Shown in pieces: positions 49,093-58,743 of a stretch of DNA of 64,000 nt. The translations under genes and the position numbers were made by a program. Origin of the DNA: CALHVR01 sp963528625. GTDB taxonomy: Bacteria > Fusobacteriota > Fusobacteriia > Fusobacteriales > Leptotrichiaceae. Every line of letters starts with the position of its first letter. Position 1 is the first letter of the stretch. Location: the NCBI GenBank assembly GCA_963528625.1, contig CAURVQ010000002.1, positions 27,599 to 91,598 of the forward strand, given 5' to 3'. The notes beneath the pieces were generated by a model. It saw only the letters and a program-made list of their open reading frames with translations, was not told where the DNA came from and ran no database searches.

Positions 49093-51252
49093 ATGGAATT
49101 ATTAGAAAGATTAAAAAATAGAATAAAAGAGAATAATCTTGAGATTGATATTGATAAAGTATCTCAAGCATTTATTTTGGCATATGAGTCACATGAAGGT
49201 CAAAAAAGGAAAAGTGGAGAAGACTACATTTTACATCCGGTTGAGGTAGCAGAAATATTAGTTGATATGAAAATGGATACAGATACAATAGTTGCAGGGA
49301 TTCTTCATGATGTTGTAGAAGATACTCTTATAACTTTATCAGATATAGAATATACATTTGGGACAGATGTGAAAAAATTAGTGGATGGTGTAACAAAATT
49401 AAGAAATTTACCAAAAACAGATACAAAAAAAATAGAAAATATTAGAAAAATGGTCGTTGCAATGTCTGAAGATATAAGGGTAGTCATAATAAAATTAGCA
49501 GATAGACTTCATAATATGAGAACATTAAAATATATGACACATGAAAAACAACAAATAAAATCAAAAGAAACGCTTGATGTTTTTGCACCGATTGCTCACA
49601 GAATAGGAATGGCAAAAATAAAATGGGAATTGGAAGATATTAGTTTTAGATTTTTATATCCAAAAGAATATGTTGAAATAAAAGAACTTGTAAATGCAAA
49701 AAGAGGGGAAAGGGAAGCTTATACTAAAAGTATAATAGTAAAAATAGAAGAAGAGTTAAAAAAACAGGGGATAAAAGGTGAGGTAAATGGTCGTCCAAAA
49801 CATTTGTATAGTATTTATAAAAAAATGATAGAAAAAGAAAAAAAATTTACTGACTTAAATGACTTGATTGCAATAAGAATAATGGTTGAAAAAGAAGTAG
49901 AGTGTTATAATGTTTTAGGACTTATTCATAATTTATTTGTTCCAGTTTCAGGAAGATTTAAAGATTATATTGCAGTTCCAAAATCAAATGGCTACCAATC
50001 TATTCACACTACGGTAAAAGGACATGACTCTCAAAATGTTGAAATTCAAATAAGAACATTTGAGATGCATAGAATTGCAGAAGAAGGGGTTGCGGCACAT
50101 TGGAAATATAAAGAGAAAAAAAATAAAGCTAAAAATGAAGAATATTATGCTGCAGTGAAAAAAATAATAGAAACAAATTCAGAAAAACCAGAGAATTTTG
50201 CACAACAAGTAACAGGAAATTTATTAAATCAAACAATATTTGTATTTACACCAAAAGGCGATGTAATGGAATTATCACATGATTCAACAGCATTAGATTT
50301 TGCGTTTCAAGTCCATACACAAATTGGGTATAGAACGATAGGTGCTAAAGTAAATGAAAAAATTGTTCAATTAGGTCAAGTTTTAGAAAATGGTGATAAA
50401 ATAGAAATAATGACTTCTAAAAGTGCAAAAGGACCGGGAAAAGATTGGCTAAATTTAGTAAATAATAGTAGTTCTAAAGCTAAAATTAGAAAGTGGTTTA
50501 AAGATAGAGAATTTGAAGAAAAAACAAAAGAAGGGGAACAAATTTTAGAAAAAGAGTTTGAGAAAATAGGGATAAAACTTAAAGATATTATTGAAGATGA
50601 GAGAGTATACTTATATATGAAAAAATTTAATATATCAACAGTTGAAATGATGTATTATAAATTTGCAATAGGAGATTTATCTTTAGACGGATTTATAAAA
50701 AAATTTGAGGTTAAAGAGGAACTAGACTTAAATGATGTTTTGGAAAAAGAAACTGAAAAAGGAAACAAGAAAAAAGATAAAAGTGAGGGTGGAATAAAAA
50801 TATCGGGGACAGAGAACACTATGTATCGTTTTGCAAAATGTTGTAATCCATTGCCGGGAGATGACATAAAAGGTTATGTTACGAGAGGAAGAGGAATTGT
50901 AATTCACAGAACAAATTGTATGAATTTATTTTCGTTAATTGAAAATGAGCCAAATAGAGAAATTGAAGTTTATTGGGATGAAGAAACAGTAAATGCAGGA
51001 AATACAAAATATTTATATAATTTTAGTGTAAAAGCGATAGATAGACAAGGATTATTATTAGATATAATTAGAATATTGAACGAGTATAAAATGGAATTAG
51101 TAACGGTAAATAATAATTTTGTAAAAGAAAATGGAAATCAATATAATTTATTACATTTTGGAATAATGATTAAACAAAGAGAAGATTTTGATAAACTTTC
51201 AAATAATTTGAAATCATTGAAAGATATTGTAGATGTAATGAGAAAAAAATGA
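49093..51252 (+). CDS. rel: Bifunctional (p)ppGpp synthetase/hydrolase Rel
   Basis: Makes and destroys the stringent-response alarmone. The 719-aa product has an HD hydrolase domain with the metal pair His72-Asp73 in 'GILHDVVEDT'. The synthetase has 'GRFKDYIAVPKSNGYQSIHT' (RxKD motif near residue 288, typical of bifunctional Rel and SpoT). Regulatory TGS ('TIFVFTPKGDVMELSHDSTALDFAFQVH'), a zinc-type CC region with 'FAKCCNPLPGDD', and a C-terminal ACT domain follow. AGGAGG precedes the ATG. Both active sites look intact. It is first in a five-gene operon. Confidence 0.96.
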   Translation: MELLERLKNRIKENNLEIDIDKVSQAFILAYESHEGQKRKSGEDYILHPVEVAEILVDMKMDTDTIVAGILHDVVEDTLITLSDIEYTFGTDVKKLVDGVTKLRNLPKTDTKKIENIRKMVVAMSEDIRVVIIKLADRLHNMRTLKYMTHEKQQIKSKETLDVFAPIAHRIGMAKIKWELEDISFRFLYPKEYVEIKELVNAKRGEREAYTKSIIVKIEEELKKQGIKGEVNGRPKHLYSIYKKMIEKEKKFTDLNDLIAIRIMVEKEVECYNVLGLIHNLFVPVSGRFKDYIAVPKSNGYQSIHTTVKGHDSQNVEIQIRTFEMHRIAEEGVAAHWKYKEKKNKAKNEEYYAAVKKIIETNSEKPENFAQQVTGNLLNQTIFVFTPKGDVMELSHDSTALDFAFQVHTQIGYRTIGAKVNEKIVQLGQVLENGDKIEIMTSKSAKGPGKDWLNLVNNSSSKAKIRKWFKDREFEEKTKEGEQILEKEFEKIGIKLKDIIEDERVYLYMKKFNISTVEMMYYKFAIGDLSLDGFIKKFEVKEELDLNDVLEKETEKGNKKKDKSEGGIKISGTENTMYRFAKCCNPLPGDDIKGYVTRGRGIVIHRTNCMNLFSLIENEPNREIEVYWDEETVNAGNTKYLYNFSVKAIDRQGLLLDIIRILNEYKMELVTVNNNFVKENGNQYNLLHFGIMIKQREDFDKLSNNLKSLKDIVDVMRKK

Positions 51253-51267
51253 GAAGGAAAAGGAAAT

Positions 51268-52419
51268 ATGGAAAAACCAATAAAATATACATTAGAAGCA
51301 AAAGATGGAAATGCGAGAGCGGGGGTAATTGAAACACCACATGGGAAAATTGAAACACCAGTATTTATGCCGGTTGGGACACAAGCAACGGTAAAAGCTA
51401 TGACAAAAGAAGAGTTAGAAACAATACATTCGCAAATCATTTTAGGAAATACATATCATTTATATTTAAGACCGGGAGATAATTTGATAAATGATTTTGG
51501 AGGGTTACATAAATTTATGAATTGGGATAAACCGATACTTACAGATAGTGGAGGATTCCAAGTATTTAGTTTAGGGGAGTTAAGAAAAATAAAAGAAGAA
51601 GGAGTACATTTTAGATCACATTTGAATGGATCAAAACACTTTTTATCGCCAGAAAAATCAATAGAAATTCAAAATAATCTTGGAAGTGACATAATGATGG
51701 TGTTAGACGAATGTCCTCCGGGCATGTCATCAAGAGAATATTTAATTCCATCAATAGAAAGAACGACAAGATGGGCAAAAAGATGTATTGATGCAAATAA
51801 GAATAAAGATAGACAAGGGCTTTTTGCGATTGTTCAAGGTGGGATTTATGAAGATTTAAGAGATAAAAGTTTTGTAGAATTATCACAATATGATGATGAT
51901 TTTTCAGGATATGCAGTAGGTGGACTAGCAGTTGGAGAGCCGAGAGAGGATATGTATAGAATTTTACATTATAGTACGCCAAAATTACCTGAAAATAAAC
52001 CGAGATATTTGATGGGAGTAGGAGAGCCACTTGATATGCTTGAAGCAGTAGAAAGTGGAATAGATATGATGGACTGTGTTCATCCAACGAGAATAGGAAG
52101 ACACGGAACAGTTTTCACAAAATATGGAAGACTTGTTATTAAAAATCAGTCATATTATAGAGATGATAGACCTTTGGATGAATGTGATTGTTATGTGTGT
52201 AAAAATTATACGAGAGCGTATATAAGACATTTGTTTAAAGCTGAAGAAATTTTAGGACAAAGACTTGCAACATATCATAATTTACATTTTTTAATAAAAC
52301 TTATGGATGGAGCAAGAAAAGCAATAAAAGAAGGAAGATTTAAAGAGTATAAAGAGGAATTTATAAAAAATTATACTTTAGGTAAAGAACATGAATGGAT
52401 TAAACCAAAAGTTAAATAG
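51268..52419 (+). CDS. tgt: Queuine (preQ1) tRNA-ribosyltransferase Tgt
   Basis: Exchanges guanine-34 of tRNAs for His, Asp, Asn and Tyr with a queuosine precursor. The 383-aa product has 'LTDSGGFQVFSL' (substrate Asp), 'GGLAVGEPREDMYRIL', nucleophile Asp in 'MDCVHPTRIGRHGTVFTKYGRL', and the zinc site CDCYVC...H near residues 309-340. It starts 15 bases after rel and 32 bases before ade. The queuosine biosynthesis genes themselves are not in the window, so salvage of preQ1 or queuine is possible. Confidence 0.96.
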   Translation: MEKPIKYTLEAKDGNARAGVIETPHGKIETPVFMPVGTQATVKAMTKEELETIHSQIILGNTYHLYLRPGDNLINDFGGLHKFMNWDKPILTDSGGFQVFSLGELRKIKEEGVHFRSHLNGSKHFLSPEKSIEIQNNLGSDIMMVLDECPPGMSSREYLIPSIERTTRWAKRCIDANKNKDRQGLFAIVQGGIYEDLRDKSFVELSQYDDDFSGYAVGGLAVGEPREDMYRILHYSTPKLPENKPRYLMGVGEPLDMLEAVESGIDMMDCVHPTRIGRHGTVFTKYGRLVIKNQSYYRDDRPLDECDCYVCKNYTRAYIRHLFKAEEILGQRLATYHNLHFLIKLMDGARKAIKEGRFKEYKEEFIKNYTLGKEHEWIKPKVK

Positions 52420-52451
52420 AATTATTAGTATTTTGTAAAGAAGGAGGGACA

Positions 52452-54164
52452 ATGAAATATAGAAGTTATAAAAATTTATCGGAAATGGCTAGAAGAATAG
52501 AAAAAGCAGATAAAGTATTTAAAAATGCTAAAATTTTAAATGTTTTTACAGAGGAAATTATAGAAGCAGATTTGGCAATTTCAGGAAATGTAATAATTGG
52601 AATTGGGGAGTATGAAGGTATAGAAGAAATAGATTTACAAGGTAAGTACATAGTTCCTGGATTTGTAGATAGTCATCTTCACTTGGAGTCAACTATGGTA
52701 GAGCCTAGACATTTTTTGAAGGAAGCTGTAAAATCAGGAACAACAACATTTATAGTGGATCCTCATGAAGTAGCAAATGTAGCGGGAACAGATGGAATTG
52801 ATTATATTTTAGAGCAAACAGAAAATACTATTGGAAATGTTTTTGTAATGATTCCATCGTGTGTACCAGCAACAGATTTTGAAGATAATGGAAGAATATT
52901 ATATGCAAGAGATATGAAAGACTATATGAATCATTCTAGAGTGTTAGGATTGGCGGAGGTTATGGATTCAAAAGCTGTAATTAATGGTCAAGATGCTATG
53001 ATGAAAAAATTAGATTTATTTAAAGATAAAAATATAGATGGACATGCCCCGATGTTGGAAGATTATGATTTAACGGCATATGCTCTTGCAGGAATTAGAA
53101 CAGATCATGAAGCGACAACTTATGAATATGCTAAAAAAGAAATTGAAAGAGGAATGTATGTATTAATAAGAGAAGGAAGTGCAGCGAAAAATCTGGAAGC
53201 AATAGTAACGGGAATTGTAAAAGATAAAGCTAGTACTGAAAGATATTGTTTTTGTACAGATGATAAACATGTGGAAGATATAACAAAAGAAGGACATATT
53301 AGTTATAATGTGAAAAAAGCGATAGAATATGGAATAAACCCAATAAAAGCATATAAAATGGCGACAATTCAGGCTACACAATGTATAGGAAAAGAGAAAA
53401 CAATGGGAGCGATTGCACCGGGTTATAAAGCAGATTTTATTATATTGGATAATTTTGAGAAAGTTGAAATAAATGATGTTTATTTTAATGGAGAAAGTGT
53501 TAAAGATTTAATCAAAAAAGAAGAGGTTATAATACCTTGTCCAAAAAAATTAAAAAAAACGGTGTTTGTTAAGGATTTCTCTCAAGAAAAGCTAATTTTA
53601 AAAGTGAAAAATGAAGATGAATTTCCTGTAATAAAAATTGTAGCAGGAGAAATTGTTACATTAAAAAGTTTTGAAAAAATACCTGTTAAAGATGGAGTAT
53701 TTGAAGCGAATAAAATTTATAATAAAGTTGTTGTGGTGGAAAGACACAATAATACGGGAAAAGTTGGATTAGGAATTTTAAAAGGATTTGGAATAAAAAA
53801 TGGAGCAATTGCTTCAACGGTTGCACATGATTCTCATAATATTGTAGTTGTAGGTGACAATGACAGAGATATTGAAATAGCAGTTCAAGAGCTTGTAAAA
53901 TCTCAAGGAGGATATGTTTTAGTTGAAAATGGAAAAGTTATAGATACTCTCCCTTTAAAAATAATGGGGCTTATAAGTGATGAAAGTCCAAAAGAAGTTG
54001 AAAATAAAATAAAAATTATGGTAGAATATTCAAGAAAAATGGGAATAAACGAAAATATAGATCCGTTTATAAATTTATCATTTTTAGCTTTACCTGTAAT
54101 TCCTGAAATAAGAGTAACGGCAAGAGGAATTTATGATGTAGTTGAGGATAAATTTTATGGATAA
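52452..54164 (+). CDS. ade: Adenine deaminase
   Basis: Converts adenine to hypoxanthine. The 570-aa product has the amidohydrolase metal site 'VDSHLHLESTMVEPRHF', 'DPHEVANVAGTDGIDYIL', 'GHAPMLEDYDL', 'IRTDHEATTYEYAKKEI', and a C-terminal half with 'NNTGKVGLGILKGFGIKNGAIASTVAHDSHNIVVVG', all features of the AdeC family. GGAGG precedes the ATG. Its end overlaps the start of ylxM. With apt nearby, adenine can be recovered as AMP or as hypoxanthine. Confidence 0.96.
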   Translation: MKYRSYKNLSEMARRIEKADKVFKNAKILNVFTEEIIEADLAISGNVIIGIGEYEGIEEIDLQGKYIVPGFVDSHLHLESTMVEPRHFLKEAVKSGTTTFIVDPHEVANVAGTDGIDYILEQTENTIGNVFVMIPSCVPATDFEDNGRILYARDMKDYMNHSRVLGLAEVMDSKAVINGQDAMMKKLDLFKDKNIDGHAPMLEDYDLTAYALAGIRTDHEATTYEYAKKEIERGMYVLIREGSAAKNLEAIVTGIVKDKASTERYCFCTDDKHVEDITKEGHISYNVKKAIEYGINPIKAYKMATIQATQCIGKEKTMGAIAPGYKADFIILDNFEKVEINDVYFNGESVKDLIKKEEVIIPCPKKLKKTVFVKDFSQEKLILKVKNEDEFPVIKIVAGEIVTLKSFEKIPVKDGVFEANKIYNKVVVVERHNNTGKVGLGILKGFGIKNGAIASTVAHDSHNIVVVGDNDRDIEIAVQELVKSQGGYVLVENGKVIDTLPLKIMGLISDESPKEVENKIKIMVEYSRKMGINENIDPFINLSFLALPVIPEIRVTARGIYDVVEDKFYG

Positions 54165-54489
54165 ACTAGATGGTTTTTTAAAATATTCAATACTTTTTTC
54201 ATATTATGGAGAATTATTTTCTAAAAAACAAAAAGAATATTTAGAACTTTATTTGGAAGAAAATAGTTCGTTAAGTGAAATTGCAGATGAATACGGAGTT
54301 ACAAGACAAGCAGTTTTTGATAATATAAAAAGAGGGTTTAAACAACTTGATGATTATGAGGAAAAATTAAAAATATTTCAAAAAGAAAAAGAAGTAAAAG
54401 AAAAATTAGAAAGACTTAGAGTAAATTTTACTAGAGAAAATTTAGAAAAAATAATAGAAGAATTTGATTATAATAATGAGGTGTATTAA
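54157..54489 (+). CDS. ylxM: YlxM-type DNA-binding protein (UPF0122)
   Basis: A 110-aa helix-turn-helix protein, usually next to ffh and thought to act with the SRP pathway. It has 'YSILFSYYGELFSKKQKEYLELYLEENSSLSEIADEYGVTRQAVFDNIKRGFKQL', where 'SLSEIADEYGVTRQAVFDNIKR' is the helix-turn-helix. I take ATG at 54157, with GAGG about nine bases upstream; a TTG at 54142 gives five more residues. It overlaps the end of ade by eight bases and is four bases before ffh. Confidence 0.92.
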   Translation: MDKLDGFLKYSILFSYYGELFSKKQKEYLELYLEENSSLSEIADEYGVTRQAVFDNIKRGFKQLDDYEEKLKIFQKEKEVKEKLERLRVNFTRENLEKIIEEFDYNNEVY

Positions 54490-54492
54490 TAG

Positions 54493-55833
54493 ATGTTTAA
54501 TAACTTAGGAGATAGGTTTAAGGATATATTTAAAAAAGTTAGTGGACAAGGTAAATTAACAGAAGCTAATATGAAAGAAGCTTTAAGAGAAGTAAGGCTT
54601 GCATTGCTTGAAGCAGACGTAAATTACACTGTTGCTAAAAATTTTGTTGCAAAAATAAAAGAAAAAGCTTTAGGAGAAAATGTAATTTCAGGGGTAAATC
54701 CGACACAACAATTTATAAAAATAGTAAATGATGAATTGGTTGAAGTTTTAGGTGGGACAAATGTTCAAATAGTGAAAGCAGATAAAGCACCGACAATAAT
54801 AATGTTAGCTGGATTGCAAGGAGCTGGAAAAACAACATTTGCAGGGAAATTGTCAAAATACTTGAAATCTAAAGGAGAAAAACCGTTTTTAATAGGGGCA
54901 GATGTTTATAGACCTGCAGCTAAAAAACAATTAATGGTATTAGCTGAACAAATAAAAGTTGGAATGTTTACGATAGAAGAAAGTGATAATGTTTTAGAAA
55001 TTTGTAAACAAGGAATTGAAAAAGCGAAAGAAGAACATGCAACTTATATAATAATAGATACGGCAGGACGGTTACATGTTGATGATGCTTTAATGAATGA
55101 GCTTAAAAATGTAAAAGATGAATTTACTCCAAATGAAATTTTATTAGTTGTAGATGGAATGACAGGACAAGATGCTGTAAATGTTGCGAAAACTTTTAAC
55201 GAACAATTAGATATAACAGGAGTAGTTTTAACGAAATTAGATGGGGATACTCGTGGTGGAGCTGCATTGTCAGTAAAAGAAGTTGCTGGGAAACCAATTA
55301 AGTTTATAAGTGAAGGGGAAAAATTAGACGATATAGCTCCGTTTCATCCAGATAGACTTGCATCGAGAATACTTGGGATGGGAGATGTTGTTTCGTTAGT
55401 TGAAAAAGCTCAAGAAGCGATAGATGAAAAAGATGCAAAGGAAATGGAAGAGAAATTTAGGAAAAATCAATTTGATTTTGAAGATTTTTTAAAACAATTT
55501 AAAATGATAAAAAAAATGGGGTCAATAGCTGGAATTATGAAAATGATTCCGGGAGTAGATACAAGTATGATTGATATGGCTGGAGCTGAAAAAGAAATGA
55601 AAAGAGTAGAAGCTATCATTTATTCAATGACAGTTCAAGAAAGAAGAGATCCTAAAATATTAAATGGAAGCAGAAAGTCTAGAATTGCAAAAGGAAGTGG
55701 AGTTACTGTAAGTGATGTGAACAAACTTATTAAACAATTTGAACAAATGAAACAAATGATGAAAATGTTTAATAGTGGTGGTTTTGGACTACCAGGATTT
55801 GGCGGAATGGGAAGAAGTAAAAAGAGAAAATAA
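54493..55833 (+). CDS. ffh: Signal recognition particle protein Ffh
   Basis: GTPase that brings ribosomes making membrane proteins to the translocon. The 446-aa product has an N-terminal helical bundle, G1 'GLQGAGKTTFAGKL', 'RPAAKKQLMVLAEQ', G3 'DTAGRLHVD', 'TKLDGDTRGGAALS', and a methionine-rich M domain ('QFKMIKKMGSIAGIMKMIPG' and 'EQMKQMMKMF') that binds SRP RNA and signal sequences. It ends in a basic Gly/Phe tail. GAGGTG is nine bases before the ATG. It closes the rel operon. Confidence 0.97.
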   Translation: MFNNLGDRFKDIFKKVSGQGKLTEANMKEALREVRLALLEADVNYTVAKNFVAKIKEKALGENVISGVNPTQQFIKIVNDELVEVLGGTNVQIVKADKAPTIIMLAGLQGAGKTTFAGKLSKYLKSKGEKPFLIGADVYRPAAKKQLMVLAEQIKVGMFTIEESDNVLEICKQGIEKAKEEHATYIIIDTAGRLHVDDALMNELKNVKDEFTPNEILLVVDGMTGQDAVNVAKTFNEQLDITGVVLTKLDGDTRGGAALSVKEVAGKPIKFISEGEKLDDIAPFHPDRLASRILGMGDVVSLVEKAQEAIDEKDAKEMEEKFRKNQFDFEDFLKQFKMIKKMGSIAGIMKMIPGVDTSMIDMAGAEKEMKRVEAIIYSMTVQERRDPKILNGSRKSRIAKGSGVTVSDVNKLIKQFEQMKQMMKMFNSGGFGLPGFGGMGRSKKRK

Positions 55834-55845
55834 AAAGTTATGAGG

Positions 55846-55875
55846 AAAAGCTAGAGATAAAACTTTAGCTTTTTA
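55846..55875 (+). terminator. Terminator after ffh
   Basis: AAAAGCTA/TAGCTTTT extended inward by three further pairs (one G-T) to 11 bp, a 6-base loop and five T. Confidence 0.85.
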
Positions 55876-55936
55876 TTTTATTGAAAAAATAATAATATTT
55901 ATGATTAAATAATAAAAGATAAAGAGAATTAATTAT

Positions 55937-55965
55937 TTGACTAAAAAATTTATATTTAGTATAAT
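55937..55965 (+). promoter_or_regulatory. Promoter of dacA-murI-ruvA
   Basis: TTGACT, 17-base spacer and perfect TATAAT, 30 bases before the dacA start. Confidence 0.8.
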
Positions 55966-55994
55966 TTAAAGATAAAAAAAGAAAGAGAGAGAAG

Positions 55995-57161
55995 ATGAAA
56001 AAGTTAAAAAAAAAATTCATAGGATTGTTATTTGGAACAGCATCTTTAATAACTTTTGCTGCAGATCCAAATTATGAAGATTACAAAGCGTTATTAATAG
56101 GAAATAATGAGGGAGGAATTATTAAAAGTGTAAATGCTGAAACTGTAAGACCATTAGCTTCAATAACAAAAGTTATGACGAGTTTGTTGGTGTTAGAAGA
56201 AGTGGAGAAAGGGAAAATAAATTTAGATACAAAAGTTATAGTTTCAGAAAAAGCGGCGTTAGTACCATACGGGGTAAAGTTAGTAGCAGGGAAAGAGTAT
56301 ACAGTTAGAGATTTATTGAAAGCAACGATTATAAGATCATCTAATAATGCAGCGTATGCTCTAGGAGAGTTTATTGGTGGAGATATTCCAACATTTGTAA
56401 GTATGATGAATAAAAAAGCAAATGAATTAGGATTAGATTCGTTAAGGTATTGTTCGCCCCACGGGCTTCCACCTAAATATACGGGATCTTGCATGGATCA
56501 GGGAAATGCAAAAGATTTATACAAATTAGGAATGTATATAACGAAATACAATGAATATTTTAATATTTCAAAAAATTCATTGACTTATATTGATAATGGA
56601 AAGATACAATTAAAATCTACAAATCACTTACTTGGGAAAGTTGTTGGAGTAGATGGAATGAAGACAGGGTATCACGATGCTTCAGGGTCGAATATAATTT
56701 TAACGGCTAAAAGAGGAGAAGATAGAATGTACGCCGTAATATTAGGTGCGACAAAAGCAGCTAATAGGGATGCTATAGGTGAAAAAGAAATAAATGAATA
56801 TTATGAAAGTGGGAAAAATTATATTCAAGAAAGAGTGAAAAAAATAGGAATATCAGGAAATAATAATAAAAATAACTCGGGAAAAAATCAAAATCCTATT
56901 GTAGTAGTGAAAATAATAGATAAAAATAATTTAATTAACAAAGTAGTAATAAATAATAAAGAGTATGGGTTATATCCTAGTGAAACTATATATGATACAG
57001 TAAATTTGAATGAAAAAATAGAATTAGATTATCAAGTTATTTCGGAAGAGAATATAACTAGAAAAAGTTTAAATGAAATTGTAGGAATATTTTATGCAAC
57101 AAATAAAAAAACGAAAAAAGTATATAGTGGAGCTTTAATTTTAAAAGAGATAAAAAAATAA
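55995..57161 (+). CDS. dacA: D-alanyl-D-alanine carboxypeptidase (S11, PBP5/6 type)
   Basis: Trims the terminal D-Ala from peptidoglycan. The 388-aa product has a signal peptide, probably cut after 'ITFAA' (about residue 23). The active-site triad is complete: Ser56-I-T-Lys59, Ser115-Ser-Asn117 and Lys223-Thr-Gly225. A C-terminal extension (about 280-388) begins with an Asn/Lys-rich linker and lacks an obvious amphipathic anchor. It is likely periplasmic. It starts the dacA-murI-ruvA transcript; murI supplies D-glutamate, so the first two genes share a cell-wall theme. Confidence 0.95.
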   Translation: MKKLKKKFIGLLFGTASLITFAADPNYEDYKALLIGNNEGGIIKSVNAETVRPLASITKVMTSLLVLEEVEKGKINLDTKVIVSEKAALVPYGVKLVAGKEYTVRDLLKATIIRSSNNAAYALGEFIGGDIPTFVSMMNKKANELGLDSLRYCSPHGLPPKYTGSCMDQGNAKDLYKLGMYITKYNEYFNISKNSLTYIDNGKIQLKSTNHLLGKVVGVDGMKTGYHDASGSNIILTAKRGEDRMYAVILGATKAANRDAIGEKEINEYYESGKNYIQERVKKIGISGNNNKNNSGKNQNPIVVVKIIDKNNLINKVVINNKEYGLYPSETIYDTVNLNEKIELDYQVISEENITRKSLNEIVGIFYATNKKTKKVYSGALILKEIKK

Positions 57162-57177
57162 AAAAGGAGCAAGAAAA

Positions 57178-57963
57178 ATGGCAATAGGAATTTTTGATTC
57201 AGGCGTTGGTGGATTGACTGTTTTAAAAGAAATAAAAAAAGAGTTACCAAATGAGAAAATATATTATTTTGGAGATACATTGAGAGTGCCTTATGGAGAA
57301 AAGTCTAAAGATTTTATTATGGAATATTCAAAAAAAATAGTAGAATTTTTGATGAAAAAAAATGTAGATATAATAGTTATTGCATGTAATACGATAACAG
57401 CTGTTGCGTTAGAAGAATTAAAAAAAATTTATGATTTGCCAATAATTGGAGTGATAAAAGGTGGAGTTAAGGGAGCATTAAATGTTACAGAAAATAATAA
57501 AATTGGGATAATAGCAACTCAAGCGACAGTAAATTCAAAAAAATATGAACAAGAATTAAGAAAAGAAAACAAAGATGTAGAAATTTTTGTAAAAGCTTGT
57601 CCATTATTAGCTCCGGCAGCTGAAGAGGGAATTGTTAAAGGGAAATTTGTTGAATTTATGATAAAAAGTTATATTGATGAGATTAGAAACGAGATAGATA
57701 CTTTAGTTTTAGGGTGTACTCATTATCCTTTATTTAAAGAAGTTATAATAAATAATTATAAAAATCTAAAAATAGTAGATCCTGCAATAGAAACGGCTAA
57801 AGAAGTAAAATTGATAATGGAAAAAGAAAAATTAATAAAAAATGATAAAAACTTAGATGAAATGGAGGAATGTTTTATAACTTCTAATTTGGAACAATTT
57901 AAAAATGTGGGAGAAATAATTTTAGAGGAAAAAATGGAAATACCAACATTAGTGGAGTTATAA
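57178..57963 (+). CDS. murI: Glutamate racemase
   Basis: Makes D-glutamate for peptidoglycan. The 261-aa product has 'IGIFDSGVGGLTVLKEI', catalytic Cys70 in 'IACNTITA', and second catalytic Cys180 in 'VLGCTHYPL'. AAGGAG precedes the ATG, 16 bases after dacA. All residues expected for activity are present and length is normal. Confidence 0.96.
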   Translation: MAIGIFDSGVGGLTVLKEIKKELPNEKIYYFGDTLRVPYGEKSKDFIMEYSKKIVEFLMKKNVDIIVIACNTITAVALEELKKIYDLPIIGVIKGGVKGALNVTENNKIGIIATQATVNSKKYEQELRKENKDVEIFVKACPLLAPAAEEGIVKGKFVEFMIKSYIDEIRNEIDTLVLGCTHYPLFKEVIINNYKNLKIVDPAIETAKEVKLIMEKEKLIKNDKNLDEMEECFITSNLEQFKNVGEIILEEKMEIPTLVEL

Positions 57964-57971
57964 AAATAAAA

Positions 57972-58628
57972 ATGATAGAATATATTTTTGGAGAATTAAC
58001 AGTAAAAAAAATAGATTATGTTGCTATTGATATAAATGGTTTGGGATACAAAGTCAATATATCGCTAAAAACATATGAAAATATAGGAAATATAGGTGAC
58101 GATATAAAATTGTATATACATACTCATGTAAAAGAAGATGAAATTTCGTATTACGGTTTTAAGACAGAAAGTGAAAGAGAATTATTCAAAGCGGCAATTA
58201 GTATAAGTGGAGTTGGGCCTAAAATGGCGATTGCTATTTTGTCTACATTTAATAGTCGTGAAGTGATAGACATTGTTCTTGGGGATGAAGTAAAAATATT
58301 TACGAGAGTACCGGGAATTGGAGCTAAAAAAGCACAAAAAATAATTTTAGATTTAAAAGATAAAGTGAAAAAATTAAATGTGATTGAAATATTTAATGAA
58401 AATAGTACAGTAACAAATGGGAAATTAATAATTTCTAACACAACTTCTGCTAGCTTAAATCCAAAAGTATTAATGATGAAAGAGGATATTAAAATGGCAT
58501 TGGAATCATTAGGGTATGTAAATTCCGATGTTTCTAAATGGATTAAAGATGAAGAACTTATGGAAATTGCAGATACAGCTGAAGCACTTAAAGTTGTGTT
58601 AAGACAAATACAAAATAAAAGTTTATAA
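57972..58628 (+). CDS. ruvA: Holliday junction DNA helicase subunit RuvA
   Basis: Binds Holliday junctions and guides the RuvB motor. The 218-aa product has the OB fold start 'MIEYIFGELTVKKIDYVAIDINGLGYKVNIS', 'YIHTHVKEDEISYYGF', helix-hairpin-helix 'GVGPKMAIAIL' and 'VPGIGAKKAQKIILDLKDKV', and a C-terminal domain III ('DIKMALESLGYVNSDVSKWI'). A distant TGGAG precedes the ATG by 14 bases. ruvB and ruvC are not in the window. Confidence 0.95.
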   Translation: MIEYIFGELTVKKIDYVAIDINGLGYKVNISLKTYENIGNIGDDIKLYIHTHVKEDEISYYGFKTESERELFKAAISISGVGPKMAIAILSTFNSREVIDIVLGDEVKIFTRVPGIGAKKAQKIILDLKDKVKKLNVIEIFNENSTVTNGKLIISNTTSASLNPKVLMMKEDIKMALESLGYVNSDVSKWIKDEELMEIADTAEALKVVLRQIQNKSL

Positions 58629-58650
58629 ATAAGTCGCAAGTTATTTTTTT
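58626..58650 (+). terminator. Weak terminator-like structure after ruvA
   Basis: AATAA/TTATT short stem over an 8-base loop, then a run of seven T. The stem is only 5 bp, so readthrough into adhE is possible. Confidence 0.3.
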
Positions 58651-58661
58651 CACATTTTCTA

Positions 58662-58690
58662 TTGACAAATGTTTTAAAAAAGAGTATAGT
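58662..58690 (+). promoter_or_regulatory. adhE promoter
   Basis: Perfect TTGACA, 17-base spacer and TATAGT, with the Rex-type operator immediately downstream. Confidence 0.85.
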
Positions 58691-58703
58691 AGTAAACAGG
58701 AAA

Positions 58704-58721
58704 TAGTGAAATAATTTACAA
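58704..58721 (+). promoter_or_regulatory. Rex operator upstream of adhE
   Basis: TAGTGAAATAATTTACAA matches the Rex consensus TTGTGAA-WWWW-TTCACAA at 16 of 18 positions and lies across the early transcribed region. Binding here would block adhE transcription when NADH is low. rex itself is at 45.0 kb. Confidence 0.75.
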
Positions 58722-58743
58722 TTTAAAAATGGAGGCTCAGATT

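Noticed and set aside
44901..58640. The 9-base string AAGTCGCAA near 44.90 kb and 58.63 kb
   Set aside because: Flanking sequences differ and no symmetry or mobile-element context is seen; probably chance.
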